From Thiodiazotropha sp040506275 (GTDB taxonomy: Bacteria > Pseudomonadota > Gammaproteobacteria > Chromatiales > Chromatiaceae): a stretch of DNA of 64,000 bases. Positions within the stretch are counted from its first letter, which is position 1; each line of letters opens with the position of its first letter. Positions 17,567-26,261 of this stretch are shown here, in pieces. A program made the translations under genes and the position numbers. The notes under the pieces are model-generated. The model saw nothing but the letters and a program-made list of their open reading frames with translations. It did no database searches and was not told the DNA's origin. The stretch is from the NCBI GenBank assembly GCA_040506275.1, contig JBEVXD010000002.1:1-64000 (forward strand), written 5' to 3'.

Positions 17567-17577
17567 ACTAGACAGTT

Positions 17578-19089
17578 ATGCGAGTATTGCCATTCATCGA
17601 TACCTTGCCCTTTGCCCTCTATCGGGCTGAGCAAGTACGCGAATTCGATCGAATCGCCATCGAGGATTTCTCTATTCCTGGTGAAGTGTTAATGGAGCGA
17701 GCCGGGGCTCGCGCCTTTGAATTTATCAGGCATCGATGGCCTGAGATAAACGAGATACTGGTGGTTTGTGGATTAGGTAACAACGGTGGTGATGGCTATG
17801 TTGTTGCCAGGCATGCACTCCAGGCGGGCTTTCGAGTTCGAGTACTACAGCTTGGAGACCCTGAGAAGATCAAGGGGGATGCCCTGATCAAAGCCAGGGC
17901 CTGGCAGGATCTTGGTCGGGATATTGAACCCTACCAGGGATTACCGGGAAAACCTGGTCTGATCGTTGATGCGATTCTTGGTACAGGTCTGGAGCGTGAT
18001 GTTAAGGGGAGCTGGAAATCTGCGATGGAGCAGATTAATCAACATCAGGCGCCTGTCTTTGCATTGGACATACCATCAGGACTACACGCAGATAGAGGCT
18101 CAGTATTGGGTGCTGCGGTAAAAGCTGATGCAACTATCAGTTTCATAGGGCTGAAGCAGGGGATGTTTACCGGAGATGGCCCTGAGTATTGTGGCAACAT
18201 CTGCTTCGACGCGCTTGAGGTGCCTGCCCAGGTCTACGCCCGTCAACTGCTGGCCTGTCGTCGTATCAATTGGCATAAGTCAGCAAATCAAATACCCAGG
18301 AGGAACCGTGCCTCTCACAAAGGAGATTTTGGGCATCTTCTAGTTGTTGGAGGAGATACCGGCTACTCGGGCGCCGTACGTATGGCTGGCGAGAGTGCAG
18401 CCAGGAGCGGTGCAGGATTGGTCACCCTGGCAACTCATCCGCAACATGCTGCATGGAGCAATATTGGTCGCCCGGAGCTGATGTGCCGCAGTGTGACTGA
18501 TGAGACCTCTTTGGATGACTTATTAGATAAGGCTGATGCTGTGGTGCTGGGCCCTGGGTTAGGCCGGTCTGACTGGGGTAAAATGTTGTTTGATTCAGTT
18601 ACCAGTACTGGTTTGCCGCTGCTCATGGATGCCGATGCCCTATATTGGCTGACGAAATATCCAACGCGGAGAGATAACTGGGTACTGACACCCCATCCAG
18701 GGGAGGCTGCCAGACTGTTGGGTTGGGAGACAAAGCAGGTACAAAGTGATCGCTTTGCGGCTTGTGAAGCTTTGCAGCAGCGCTATGGCGGTATCATCGT
18801 TTTGAAAGGGGCGGGAACACTGGTGGATTCAGATGGCAACCAGGCTGTTGCGCTCTGTAGTGATGGCAATCCTGGCATGGCAAGTGGCGGATCCGGTGAT
18901 GTCCTGAGTGGTGTGATCGGCGCATTCATGGTGCAAGGTTATCCACTACGGGAGGCAGCTGAACTGGGTGTCTGTCTGCACGCTGCGGCGGGTGATCAGG
19001 CTGCACTCGAGGGGGAAATCGGTATGTTGGCAGGAGACTTGATCAAGGCCCTGCGCCAGACTCTGAATTTGGAGTTGAGGGATGATTGA
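17578..19089 (+). CDS. nnr: Bifunctional NAD(P)H-hydrate epimerase / ADP-dependent dehydratase
   Basis: A 503-residue fusion enzyme that repairs hydrated NAD(P)H. The N-terminal YjeF_N domain (about 1-215) has EVLMERAGARAFEF, VVCGLGNNGGDGYVVARHAL and DAILGTGLERDVKG. The C-terminal ribokinase-like dehydratase (about 235-500) has GHLLVVGGDTGYSGAVRMAG, VLGPGLG, LTPHPGEAARLLG and the catalytic GMASGGSGDVLSGVIGAF. It overlaps tsaE by 8 bases. The ATG at 17578 is set by the GGAG at 17563. A MITE lies immediately upstream, so native promoter signals have probably been displaced. Confidence 0.96.
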   Translation: MRVLPFIDTLPFALYRAEQVREFDRIAIEDFSIPGEVLMERAGARAFEFIRHRWPEINEILVVCGLGNNGGDGYVVARHALQAGFRVRVLQLGDPEKIKGDALIKARAWQDLGRDIEPYQGLPGKPGLIVDAILGTGLERDVKGSWKSAMEQINQHQAPVFALDIPSGLHADRGSVLGAAVKADATISFIGLKQGMFTGDGPEYCGNICFDALEVPAQVYARQLLACRRINWHKSANQIPRRNRASHKGDFGHLLVVGGDTGYSGAVRMAGESAARSGAGLVTLATHPQHAAWSNIGRPELMCRSVTDETSLDDLLDKADAVVLGPGLGRSDWGKMLFDSVTSTGLPLLMDADALYWLTKYPTRRDNWVLTPHPGEAARLLGWETKQVQSDRFAACEALQQRYGGIIVLKGAGTLVDSDGNQAVALCSDGNPGMASGGSGDVLSGVIGAFMVQGYPLREAAELGVCLHAAAGDQAALEGEIGMLAGDLIKALRQTLNLELRDD

Positions 19090-19552
19090 ATTGACTGTGT
19101 CGGGTGAAGTGCAGCAGGAGGAGCTAGGGCGTCGCCTGGCAATGAACTGTTTACCACCCTGTATTGTCTATCTGGTGGGTGATCTTGGTGCGGGTAAAAC
19201 TACACTGGCACGAGGGTTCATAAGGGGAGTCGGTTATCAGGGACGAGTTAAAAGTCCAACCTACACACTTCTGGAACCCTACGAATTAGGTCAGGTTTCC
19301 TGCTATCATTTCGATCTATATCGATTGTCGGATGTTGAAGAGCTGGAATATCTTGGAATTCAAGACCTGCTAACAGAAAATGCTTACATGTTGATTGAAT
19401 GGCCGGAAAGAGGCGAGGGTGGGTTGCCTTCTCCTGATCTGGTGTTGGAGATTGGTCATAATGAGGCAGATAGGCGCATAAAAATCAGGGGCGTCAGTGA
19501 AAAGGGCAAAGAGATAATTCAGGAAATACAAAGTGATCTGGTGAATGGTTAA
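19082..19552 (+). CDS. tsaE: tRNA threonylcarbamoyladenosine biosynthesis ATPase TsaE
   Basis: A 156-residue P-loop ATPase that works with TsaB and TsaD to form t6A37 on tRNA. Walker A is GDLGAGKTTLARGFIRGVG; then VKSPTYTLLEPYE, the FDLYRL motif and the LIEWPERG motif are all present. It overlaps the end of nnr by 8 bases, which implies coupled translation, and precedes amiC by 82 bases. Confidence 0.95.
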   Translation: MIELTVSGEVQQEELGRRLAMNCLPPCIVYLVGDLGAGKTTLARGFIRGVGYQGRVKSPTYTLLEPYELGQVSCYHFDLYRLSDVEELEYLGIQDLLTENAYMLIEWPERGEGGLPSPDLVLEIGHNEADRRIKIRGVSEKGKEIIQEIQSDLVNG

Positions 19553-19634
19553 TTTATTTAATAGAAAAACCAGCTATCTAACAGAATAACTTGGAAAAAA
19601 TCCACGCGCATGCTATTTTTTATGTTGTGTTTTA

Positions 19635-20972
19635 ATGTTTACTGGTCATGGGGCAATGAGGAATAGACTCACCATACTGCTGCTCATGCTTGTCTGCAGT
19701 CTCCCACTCCACGCCAAGCAGGCTGAGATTACCGGGCTCCGTATTTGGTCCGCGCCAGACCATGTCCGCTTGGTATTCGATGCCAACGACAAGGTATCAC
19801 ACAAGATTTTCACCTTGAAAGCACCCGATCGCCTGGTATTAGACCTTAAAAATGTGAAGCTCACCAAGCATTTACCGGACCCCACCAAAGAGAACAAGAT
19901 GATTCGGGGTATGCGCTCTGCTGATCGCAACAAAAATGATATTCGAGTGGTTTTTGATCTAAACGGTGCAGTTAAACCTAAGAGTTTCTCGCTTCGTCCG
20001 AACAGAGAGTACGGACATCGGCTGGTTATTGACCTGTATGATGGGAAAGGTACAGCCCTTCATCGTAATCAACCGGTTAAATCTGCAAAGAAAGCGAAAA
20101 CAGAGGGACACCGTGATGTGGTAATTGCAGTTGATCCCGGTCATGGTGGTGAAGACCCAGGCGCCCGGGGGCGCAAGGGCACCTATGAAAAGGACGTTGT
20201 ACTACAAATCGGGCGCAAGCTGGTGAAGTTGCTGAATAAGCAAAAAGGGATGCGCGCTGTACTTATACGGGATGGGGACTACTATCTGGGCCTGCGAAAA
20301 CGCATGGCTAAAGCGAGGCAACACCAGGCAGACCTGTTTGTTTCAATCCATGCTGACGCCTTCAGAGATCCAAAAGTGCGGGGATCATCTGTCTATACAC
20401 TGTCGAGAAGTGGTGCATCAAATGAAGCGGCACGGTGGTTGGCGGAGCGGGAGAACAGCGCTGACTTGGTTGGCGGTGTCTCACTGGAGGACAAGGATGA
20501 TATGTTGGCCTCGGTGTTACTCGATCTCTCACAGATTGGTACATTACAAGCGAGTTCTGAGGCTGCAAGCCGAGTACTCTCTGAACTTAAGACCTTGGGC
20601 AAAACGCATAAACGGAGAGTGCAGCAAGCCGGGTTTATGGTGTTGAAATCTCCTGATATACCCTCAATGCTGGTAGAGACGGCATTTATCTCCAATCCGG
20701 ATGAAGAGCGCCGCCTGAGAGATCCCAAACATCAGAATAAAGTTGCGAAAGCTTTGATGAAAGGCATTCGTGACTACTTCAAGTATCAGCCACCACCAGG
20801 TAGCTGGTTAGCTGCAAACCAAGCTGTACGCAAACATATCATCTCTTCTGGTGATACTCTGCTCGCTATCGCCAATCGTTACCAGGTCAGCGTCAAACGT
20901 CTGCGTAACGTCAATGAGCTGAAGAGTGATACAATTCGGATCGGACAGGTGCTGCAAATTCCTGGTGGCTGA
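19635..20972 (+). CDS. N-acetylmuramoyl-L-alanine amidase (AmiC/AmiB type) with LysM
   Basis: A 445-residue periplasmic cell-wall hydrolase that splits daughter cells. Order: signal peptide (LTILLLMLVCSLPLHA), AMIN septal-targeting domain (about 30-130), zinc-dependent Amidase_3 domain (about 158-385) with VIAVDPGHGGEDPGARG, YEKDVVLQIG, FVSIHADAF and MLVETAFISNPDEE, then a C-terminal LysM repeat (IISSGDTLLAIANRYQVSVK). A second in-frame ATG at 19656 would give a tighter signal peptide, and either start is possible. The LysM tail resembles AmiB of the yjeE-amiB-mutL operon. Confidence 0.94.
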   Translation: MFTGHGAMRNRLTILLLMLVCSLPLHAKQAEITGLRIWSAPDHVRLVFDANDKVSHKIFTLKAPDRLVLDLKNVKLTKHLPDPTKENKMIRGMRSADRNKNDIRVVFDLNGAVKPKSFSLRPNREYGHRLVIDLYDGKGTALHRNQPVKSAKKAKTEGHRDVVIAVDPGHGGEDPGARGRKGTYEKDVVLQIGRKLVKLLNKQKGMRAVLIRDGDYYLGLRKRMAKARQHQADLFVSIHADAFRDPKVRGSSVYTLSRSGASNEAARWLAERENSADLVGGVSLEDKDDMLASVLLDLSQIGTLQASSEAASRVLSELKTLGKTHKRRVQQAGFMVLKSPDIPSMLVETAFISNPDEERRLRDPKHQNKVAKALMKGIRDYFKYQPPPGSWLAANQAVRKHIISSGDTLLAIANRYQVSVKRLRNVNELKSDTIRIGQVLQIPGG

Positions 20973-21071
20973 CGCCAACAGCTATTCTGAATCCCATCTT
21001 TGAAGAGCAAGTTGCGTTGTATCTCCCTGCCTCAGTGATTTGCCAAGAATCATTGGATCACCACTGCTGTG

Positions 21072-21316
21072 GTCATCGAGTGGAGGCCGCTCGCCATGAA
21101 CCCACAGATTCAGGTTGAACACTACACTAGCTCAAGCCTTGTAGGGTGTGGCCTGCCGCACCTATATCCTCTCAATCCGTAAAATGTTCTGTTAATGGAA
21201 ACCATCAACACCCATCACTGCTCATCCCGCTTTTCGGTGCGGCAGGCCGCACCCTACAGACTGTTGTGGTCATAGAGTGGAGGTCGCTCGCCATGAACCA
21301 ACGGATTCAGGTTGAA
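21072..21316. repeat. Family A intergenic repeat (amiC-mutL spacer)
   Basis: The spacer carries a unit that starts near gtcatcgagtggaggccgct and ends with an almost identical phrase (gtcatagagtggaggtcgct) at 21268. Between them gtagggtgtggcctgccgcac (21141-21161 region) faces gtgcggcaggccgcacccta (21238-21258) as a long imperfect palindrome, with the conserved phrase gtaaaatgttctgtta between. Related copies occur at 42767-43085 and twice at 58.3-58.9 kb. The rest of 20973-21378 shows no gene. Confidence 0.8.
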
Positions 21317-21378
21317 CTCCTTCACATGACCTATTAAGGTGCCGGGTTAATGCCCCAGCCACTCTAACGTCTATCAGC

Positions 21379-23181
21379 ATGCCTATCCGTACTCTGCCAC
21401 CACAATTGATCAATCAAATCGCTGCTGGTGAGGTTGTTGAGCGCCCAGCCTCTGTGGTTAAAGAGCTGGTGGAAAACAGCTTGGATGCGGGGGCACGTCA
21501 CATTCAAATCGAGATCGAGCAGGGGGGGATCAAGCGTCTGTGTGTCAGAGATGATGGTGTCGGAATCACCAGGGATGAGTTGAGTTTGGCACTTTCCCGT
21601 CATGCGACCAGCAAGGTTAGCTGTTTTGAGGATCTGGAGTTATTGCAGAGCATGGGGTTTCGTGGTGAAGCCCTGCCCAGTATCAGCTCAGTTTCGAGAC
21701 TAAGGCTGATCTCCAGGCACCAGGATGCTGAGGAGGCTTGGGAAGTCAGCGGTGAGGGTGCTGATCAGGAGCTGAACACAAAGCCGGCAGCTCATCCTCA
21801 GGGGACAACGGTTGAAGTTCGTGATCTGTTCTATAACACCCCGGCTAGGCGTAAATTTCTACGCACGGAAAAGACTGAATTTGGTCATATTCAGACTTTG
21901 GTTCAGCGCTTGGCACTGGTTCGATTCGATGTTGGGTTTACGCTTCAGCATAATCGCCGCACGATCTTAACTCTGGCGCCTTGTGACGATGTCGCTCAGC
22001 AGGAGAAACGGTTAGCTGAACTTTTGGGCAGCAGTTTTCTAGAACAGGCGCTGCCCATTAAGGAACAGGCGGGAGATCTCTCTCTCTATGGCTGGGTTGC
22101 CCGGCCAGGATTCTCTCGTTCTCAGGCTGATATGCAGTATTTCTATGTCAATCAGCGCATGATCAGAGATAAATTGGTTACTCATGCAGTTCGGCAGGGC
22201 TTTCAGGACGTTCTCTATCATGGCCGACATCCAGCCTACGTGATCTTCTTCGATATCGATCCACGTAAGGTTGATGTCAACGTTCATCCCACAAAACACG
22301 AGGTACGATTTCGGGATTCTCGCTCGGTTCATAACTTTATCTATCGTGCACTCCATCGACTGCTGGCTGAGACGAAGCCACAGTCATCAGAGGAGAGTCT
22401 GAGTCCAGAGCCGATTCAGATATTGTCACCGACTCACTCTCAGGTTTCAGGTGATCAATCCTATTCAATCCCAAAGCAACAGGGTCTGGATTGGCGCACA
22501 GCTGAACGGCCAGCAGCTTATCGGGCCGGGTTTGCAGCCCAGCGGCCAGCTGAACCCACTCACCAGGATATAGCAAAGCCCACATCTGATGAGGAGATAC
22601 CTCCCCTTGGCTATGCGCTGGCCCAACTGCATGGAATCTACATTCTTGCGCAGAACAAGACCGGTCTGATTCTGGTAGATATGCATGCTGCGCACGAGCG
22701 GATTACCTATGAGCATCTTAAAAAGCGCTATCACGAAGGGGGAGTTACCCATCAGCCGTTGCTGGTGCCGGTCAGGGTTGCAGTAAGTGTCAGGGAAGCC
22801 GACCTCGCTGAAGAGTCAAATGCATTTTTTGAACAGATGGGTTTGGAGGTGAGTCGTTCTGGGCGTGAGTCTCTGGCAATACGCTCCATTCCCGCACTCC
22901 TGCAAGGTGCAAATCCTGAAAAGCTGTTACGGGATCTACTCTCTGATTTGGCCGAACATGGCAGTAGCCAAAGGCTCAAGGAAGAGAGTGACCATGTTTT
23001 GGCAACCATGGCATGTCATGGTTCGGTCCGTGCCAATCGGCGTCTGGAGTTGGATGAGATGAATGCTCTGTTGCGCGATATGGAGCGAACTGAAAGGGCT
23101 GATCAATGCAATCACGGCCGACCGACATGGACAACACTATCGATCAGCGATATCGATCGATTGTTTCTCAGAGGTCGTTGA
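21379..23181 (+). CDS. mutL: DNA mismatch repair protein MutL
   Basis: A 600-residue GHKL ATPase. The N-terminal ATP site shows KELVENSLDAGARHIQIEIE, VRDDGVGI, RHATSKV and MGFRGEALPSI; the transducer domain has FYNTPARRKFL and VDVNVHPTKHEVRF. A Pro/Gln-rich linker (about 330-405) leads to the dimerisation domain. That domain has DMHAAHERITYE, matching the DQHA(X)2E(X)4E endonuclease motif with Met for Gln, plus ACHGSVRANR and CNHGRPTW metal-site elements. This suggests a nicking MutL of the type found where MutH is absent. The miaA start lies 2 bases after its stop. Confidence 0.96.
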   Translation: MPIRTLPPQLINQIAAGEVVERPASVVKELVENSLDAGARHIQIEIEQGGIKRLCVRDDGVGITRDELSLALSRHATSKVSCFEDLELLQSMGFRGEALPSISSVSRLRLISRHQDAEEAWEVSGEGADQELNTKPAAHPQGTTVEVRDLFYNTPARRKFLRTEKTEFGHIQTLVQRLALVRFDVGFTLQHNRRTILTLAPCDDVAQQEKRLAELLGSSFLEQALPIKEQAGDLSLYGWVARPGFSRSQADMQYFYVNQRMIRDKLVTHAVRQGFQDVLYHGRHPAYVIFFDIDPRKVDVNVHPTKHEVRFRDSRSVHNFIYRALHRLLAETKPQSSEESLSPEPIQILSPTHSQVSGDQSYSIPKQQGLDWRTAERPAAYRAGFAAQRPAEPTHQDIAKPTSDEEIPPLGYALAQLHGIYILAQNKTGLILVDMHAAHERITYEHLKKRYHEGGVTHQPLLVPVRVAVSVREADLAEESNAFFEQMGLEVSRSGRESLAIRSIPALLQGANPEKLLRDLLSDLAEHGSSQRLKEESDHVLATMACHGSVRANRRLELDEMNALLRDMERTERADQCNHGRPTWTTLSISDIDRLFLRGR

Positions 23182-23182
23182 G

Positions 23183-24160
23183 ATGGTTAATTCTTCGACG
23201 AGCCAGGATCAGTTGCCAGCTGCGATATTTATCATGGGACCTACTGCATCAGGTAAGACCGAATTGGCGGTTGATCTGGTACATCAGTTACCATTTGAGA
23301 TTATCAGTGTCGATTCTGCGCTGGTCTATCGGGGGATGGATATCGGTACAGCTAAACCCGATCAAGAGACCCTTCGAGAAGCACCGCATCGACTGATCGA
23401 TATTCTGGATCCGTCTGAAAGCTATTCTGCTGCCGCATTCAGGCAAGATGCACTGCAAGAGATGGCGGCGATTCATGCCGCAGGAAAAATACCGCTTCTG
23501 GTAGGCGGTACTATGCTCTACTTTAAAGCCCTGACACAGGGGCTTTCAGACCTGCCTTCAGCAGATCCAGTGATTAGAAAGCGTCTGGAGACTGAGTTGG
23601 CTAAACAAGGATTGAATAGGCTCCACCAAAAGCTGCAAAGAGTGGACCCCGATGCAGCATTGAAGATACACGCTAATGATACCCAGCGTATTCTACGCGC
23701 CCTGGAGGTCATTGAGATCACGGGCAGGAAGATGAGTGAACTTCAACAGGCAGGAAAGGGTCAGATACTTCCGTATCGGGTCTTGAAACTCGTCCGAGCA
23801 CCGAAAGAGAGGGCATTGCTGCATACCAGAATCGCACAGCGTTTTGAAAAAATGCTGGCGGAGGGATTTGAGCAGGAGGTCCGGAAATTATTGAGTCTTG
23901 GTAACCTGTCACCCGTCATGCCATCGATGAGAGCTGTCGGCTATCGGCAGATGCTGCAATATATACTTGGTGAAAGCAGTTGGGATGAGATGGTTGAAAA
24001 GGGGATCATAGCAACACGCCAATTGGCCAAGCGTCAGTTTACCTGGCTGCGTGCTGAACAGGATTGCCACTGGCTGGACGAAGAGGGGGACGTGCTGGAC
24101 CAAGCCTTAGGGCTGATTTCAGAGCAATTTCCCGGTTTGGTCCCTACCAAAAGAAGTTAA
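23183..24160 (+). CDS. miaA: tRNA dimethylallyltransferase
   Basis: A 325-residue enzyme that adds a dimethylallyl group to A37 of tRNAs reading U-starting codons. Motifs: P-loop FIMGPTASGKTELAVDL, ISVDSALVYRGMDIGTAKP, HRLIDILDPSESYSAAAF, LVGGTMLYFKALTQGL and the C-terminal RQLAKRQFTWLR. The open frame runs upstream to 23063 inside mutL; the ATG at 23183 immediately after the mutL stop gives the normal N terminus. It precedes hfq as in E. coli. Confidence 0.96.
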   Translation: MVNSSTSQDQLPAAIFIMGPTASGKTELAVDLVHQLPFEIISVDSALVYRGMDIGTAKPDQETLREAPHRLIDILDPSESYSAAAFRQDALQEMAAIHAAGKIPLLVGGTMLYFKALTQGLSDLPSADPVIRKRLETELAKQGLNRLHQKLQRVDPDAALKIHANDTQRILRALEVIEITGRKMSELQQAGKGQILPYRVLKLVRAPKERALLHTRIAQRFEKMLAEGFEQEVRKLLSLGNLSPVMPSMRAVGYRQMLQYILGESSWDEMVEKGIIATRQLAKRQFTWLRAEQDCHWLDEEGDVLDQALGLISEQFPGLVPTKRS

Positions 24161-24196
24161 GGCACTAAACCTGCTTAAATCAGAGGTATTGATATT

Positions 24197-24226
24197 TTGA
24201 ATACTTTGATAAATATACAGTATGCT
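24197..24226 (+). promoter_or_regulatory. Possible sigma-70 promoter for hfq
   Basis: TTGAAT (24197-24202) and TATGCT (24221-24226) are 18 bases apart in the A+T-rich miaA-hfq gap, about 95 bases before the hfq start. Several overlapping TATA-like boxes make the exact choice uncertain. Confidence 0.4.
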
Positions 24227-24321
24227 ACAATTTCGCTTGTAAAGTAGATATTTACTACCGATATTATTTTTTAGCGCTTGTAATTGTTTTTAATAATACA
24301 AACACAATAAGGAGAATCTCC

Positions 24322-24588
24322 ATGTCTAAAGGGCAAAGTTTACAAGACCCTTTTTTGAATGCACTGAGGAAGGAACGCGTACCTGTCTCAATATTTCTTG
24401 TTAATGGTATTAAGCTACAGGGGCAGATTGAATCATTCGATCAGTTTGTGGTTCTTTTGAAGAACAGTGTCAGTCAAATGGTATACAAGCACGCTATTTC
24501 TACTGTGGTGCCTGCCAGAAACGTCCGCATTCAACATGCTAATGGCCAATCCGAAGAGGATGGGGCTGCAGGTGCCGGAAATTTCTAG
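24322..24588 (+). CDS. hfq: RNA chaperone Hfq
   Basis: An 88-residue Sm-fold protein that pairs small RNAs with mRNAs as a hexamer. Sm1 is visible in FLNALRKERVPVSIFLVNGI and KLQGQIESFDQFVVLLK; Sm2 is MVYKHAISTVVPAR with the diagnostic YKH. The C-terminal tail is short and acidic (NGQSEEDGAAGAGNF). A clear ggag box lies upstream of the ATG. Position between miaA and hflX is conserved. Confidence 0.97.
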   Translation: MSKGQSLQDPFLNALRKERVPVSIFLVNGIKLQGQIESFDQFVVLLKNSVSQMVYKHAISTVVPARNVRIQHANGQSEEDGAAGAGNF

Positions 24589-24688
24589 ATTGCCCAATCA
24601 GATTCATCACTGGGCGTATCAGAGGATTGATACGCCCATTCAGTTTGATAGTCCAAATCTCTCCTAATCTTCGATAACAATTCCACTT

Positions 24689-25969
24689 ATGTTTGAACGT
24701 CCCAAATCGGGTGAACGAGCCGTACTGGTTCATCTTGATCTGAACGGGCTTAGCGATCCCGATGAGATTAACGAATTCCGTGATCTGGCACGCTCTGCGG
24801 GTGCAGAGCAGGTTGCTTTTGTCTCGGGAAGTCGTCGTCAGCCCGATCCAAAGTATTTTGTCGGACGAGGTAAGGCGGACGAAATTGGCCAAATCGTCTC
24901 CTCTGACGAGGCAGAATTGGTAATATTTGATCACATACTCTCCCCGAGTCAGGAGCGTAACCTGGAACGAGCGTTCGGATGTCGGGTAGTCGATAGAACA
25001 GGCCTGATACTCGATATATTTTCGCAACGTGCGCGCTCTTTCGAGGGCAAGCTACAGGTGGAATTGGCCCAGTTACAACATCTTTCAACGCGTCTGGTCA
25101 GGGGCTGGACCCATCTGGAGAGACAGAAGGGTGGTATTGGTCTCAGGGGGCCAGGTGAAACCCAGCTGGAGACCGATCGACGCTTGCTCGGTCAACGAAT
25201 AAGCCAGATAAAGAAACGTCTTGCTCGGGTTGATTCACAGAGGGAGCAGGGACGAAGAGGGCGGGAGCGGGCGGAAATCCCAACAGTTTCTCTAGTTGGT
25301 TATACCAATGCTGGAAAATCTACACTTTTCAATCGTCTTGTCGGTTCAGATGTCTATGCGGCTGATCAGCTCTTTGCGACCTTGGATCCCACTTTAAGGC
25401 GACTTGATTTAAAGCCTGAGGGACCTGTTGTATTGGCAGACACCGTTGGATTTATCAGTCATCTCCCTCACGATCTGGTCGCGGCATTCAAGTCGACTTT
25501 GAAAGAGACCACAGATGCGTCATTGTTGTTGCATGTTATCGATGCAGCCAGCCATCAGCGTGCAACCTGTATCACTGAAGTTAATGATGTTTTGCAACAA
25601 ATTGGTGCTGACAAGGTCCATCAGATTGAAGTTTTCAATAAGATCGATCTGCTGGCGAATGACGAACCCAGGATAGACCGGGATGAAAATGGTCGGGTTT
25701 CTCGTATCTGGTTATCTGCACAGACGGGAGAGGGTTGTGAATTACTCATTCAAGGACTCACTGAGTATTTCAAACAGGACCATGTCAGGCAGCGAGTACG
25801 TTTGAACCCAGAGGATGGTCGACTACACGCCATGTTATTTGAACGTGGTGTTGTAATCAATGAATCATCGACCGATGAAGGTGGTTGGGAGATGGACATT
25901 GATATGTCAGAAAGAGAATTTCGTCGACTCCTCAAAGAGGAGCCTCAGTTCGAGAGCTGTCTGATCTGA
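24689..25969 (+). CDS. hflX: Ribosome-associated GTPase HflX
   Basis: A 426-residue GTPase that binds 50S subunits and rescues stalled or heat-damaged ribosomes. The N-terminal HflX domain includes DPKYFVGRGKADEI and FDHILSPSQERNLER, then the coiled GGIGLRGPGETQLETDRR. The G domain follows with G1 GYTNAGKSTLFNRL, G2 FATLDPT, G3 LADTVGFISHLP and G4 FNKIDLL. Length matches the family. It follows hfq by 100 bases. Confidence 0.96.
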   Translation: MFERPKSGERAVLVHLDLNGLSDPDEINEFRDLARSAGAEQVAFVSGSRRQPDPKYFVGRGKADEIGQIVSSDEAELVIFDHILSPSQERNLERAFGCRVVDRTGLILDIFSQRARSFEGKLQVELAQLQHLSTRLVRGWTHLERQKGGIGLRGPGETQLETDRRLLGQRISQIKKRLARVDSQREQGRRGRERAEIPTVSLVGYTNAGKSTLFNRLVGSDVYAADQLFATLDPTLRRLDLKPEGPVVLADTVGFISHLPHDLVAAFKSTLKETTDASLLLHVIDAASHQRATCITEVNDVLQQIGADKVHQIEVFNKIDLLANDEPRIDRDENGRVSRIWLSAQTGEGCELLIQGLTEYFKQDHVRQRVRLNPEDGRLHAMLFERGVVINESSTDEGGWEMDIDMSEREFRRLLKEEPQFESCLI

Positions 25970-26261
25970 ATGGTTTATCTCCCTGGAGTGGGCCACCACC
26001 ATTCAATACAGGTGTGAGGTCTGTTGGCTTTTAGAATAGGACTACAAGAATTGGGTTAGTCTGCTAATGGATCCGATGGTATCGTATGGTGGGACATGGC
26101 AGTTGCGTGCTGTTAGAATGCTCCGCGATGTGGCATAGAGTGGTCAGCCTGATACGATATGCCGAAGATGGAGCGTTGAATCCTGCTGGAACATCCCCAT
26201 ATATAAATATTCGGATGTCTGACAGATTCTATATAAATCAATAACCAAGTTGGAGTGTTCA

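Noticed and set aside
23063..23182. Upstream part of the miaA open frame
   Set aside because: It lies inside mutL in another frame. The MiaA family sequence begins after 23183.
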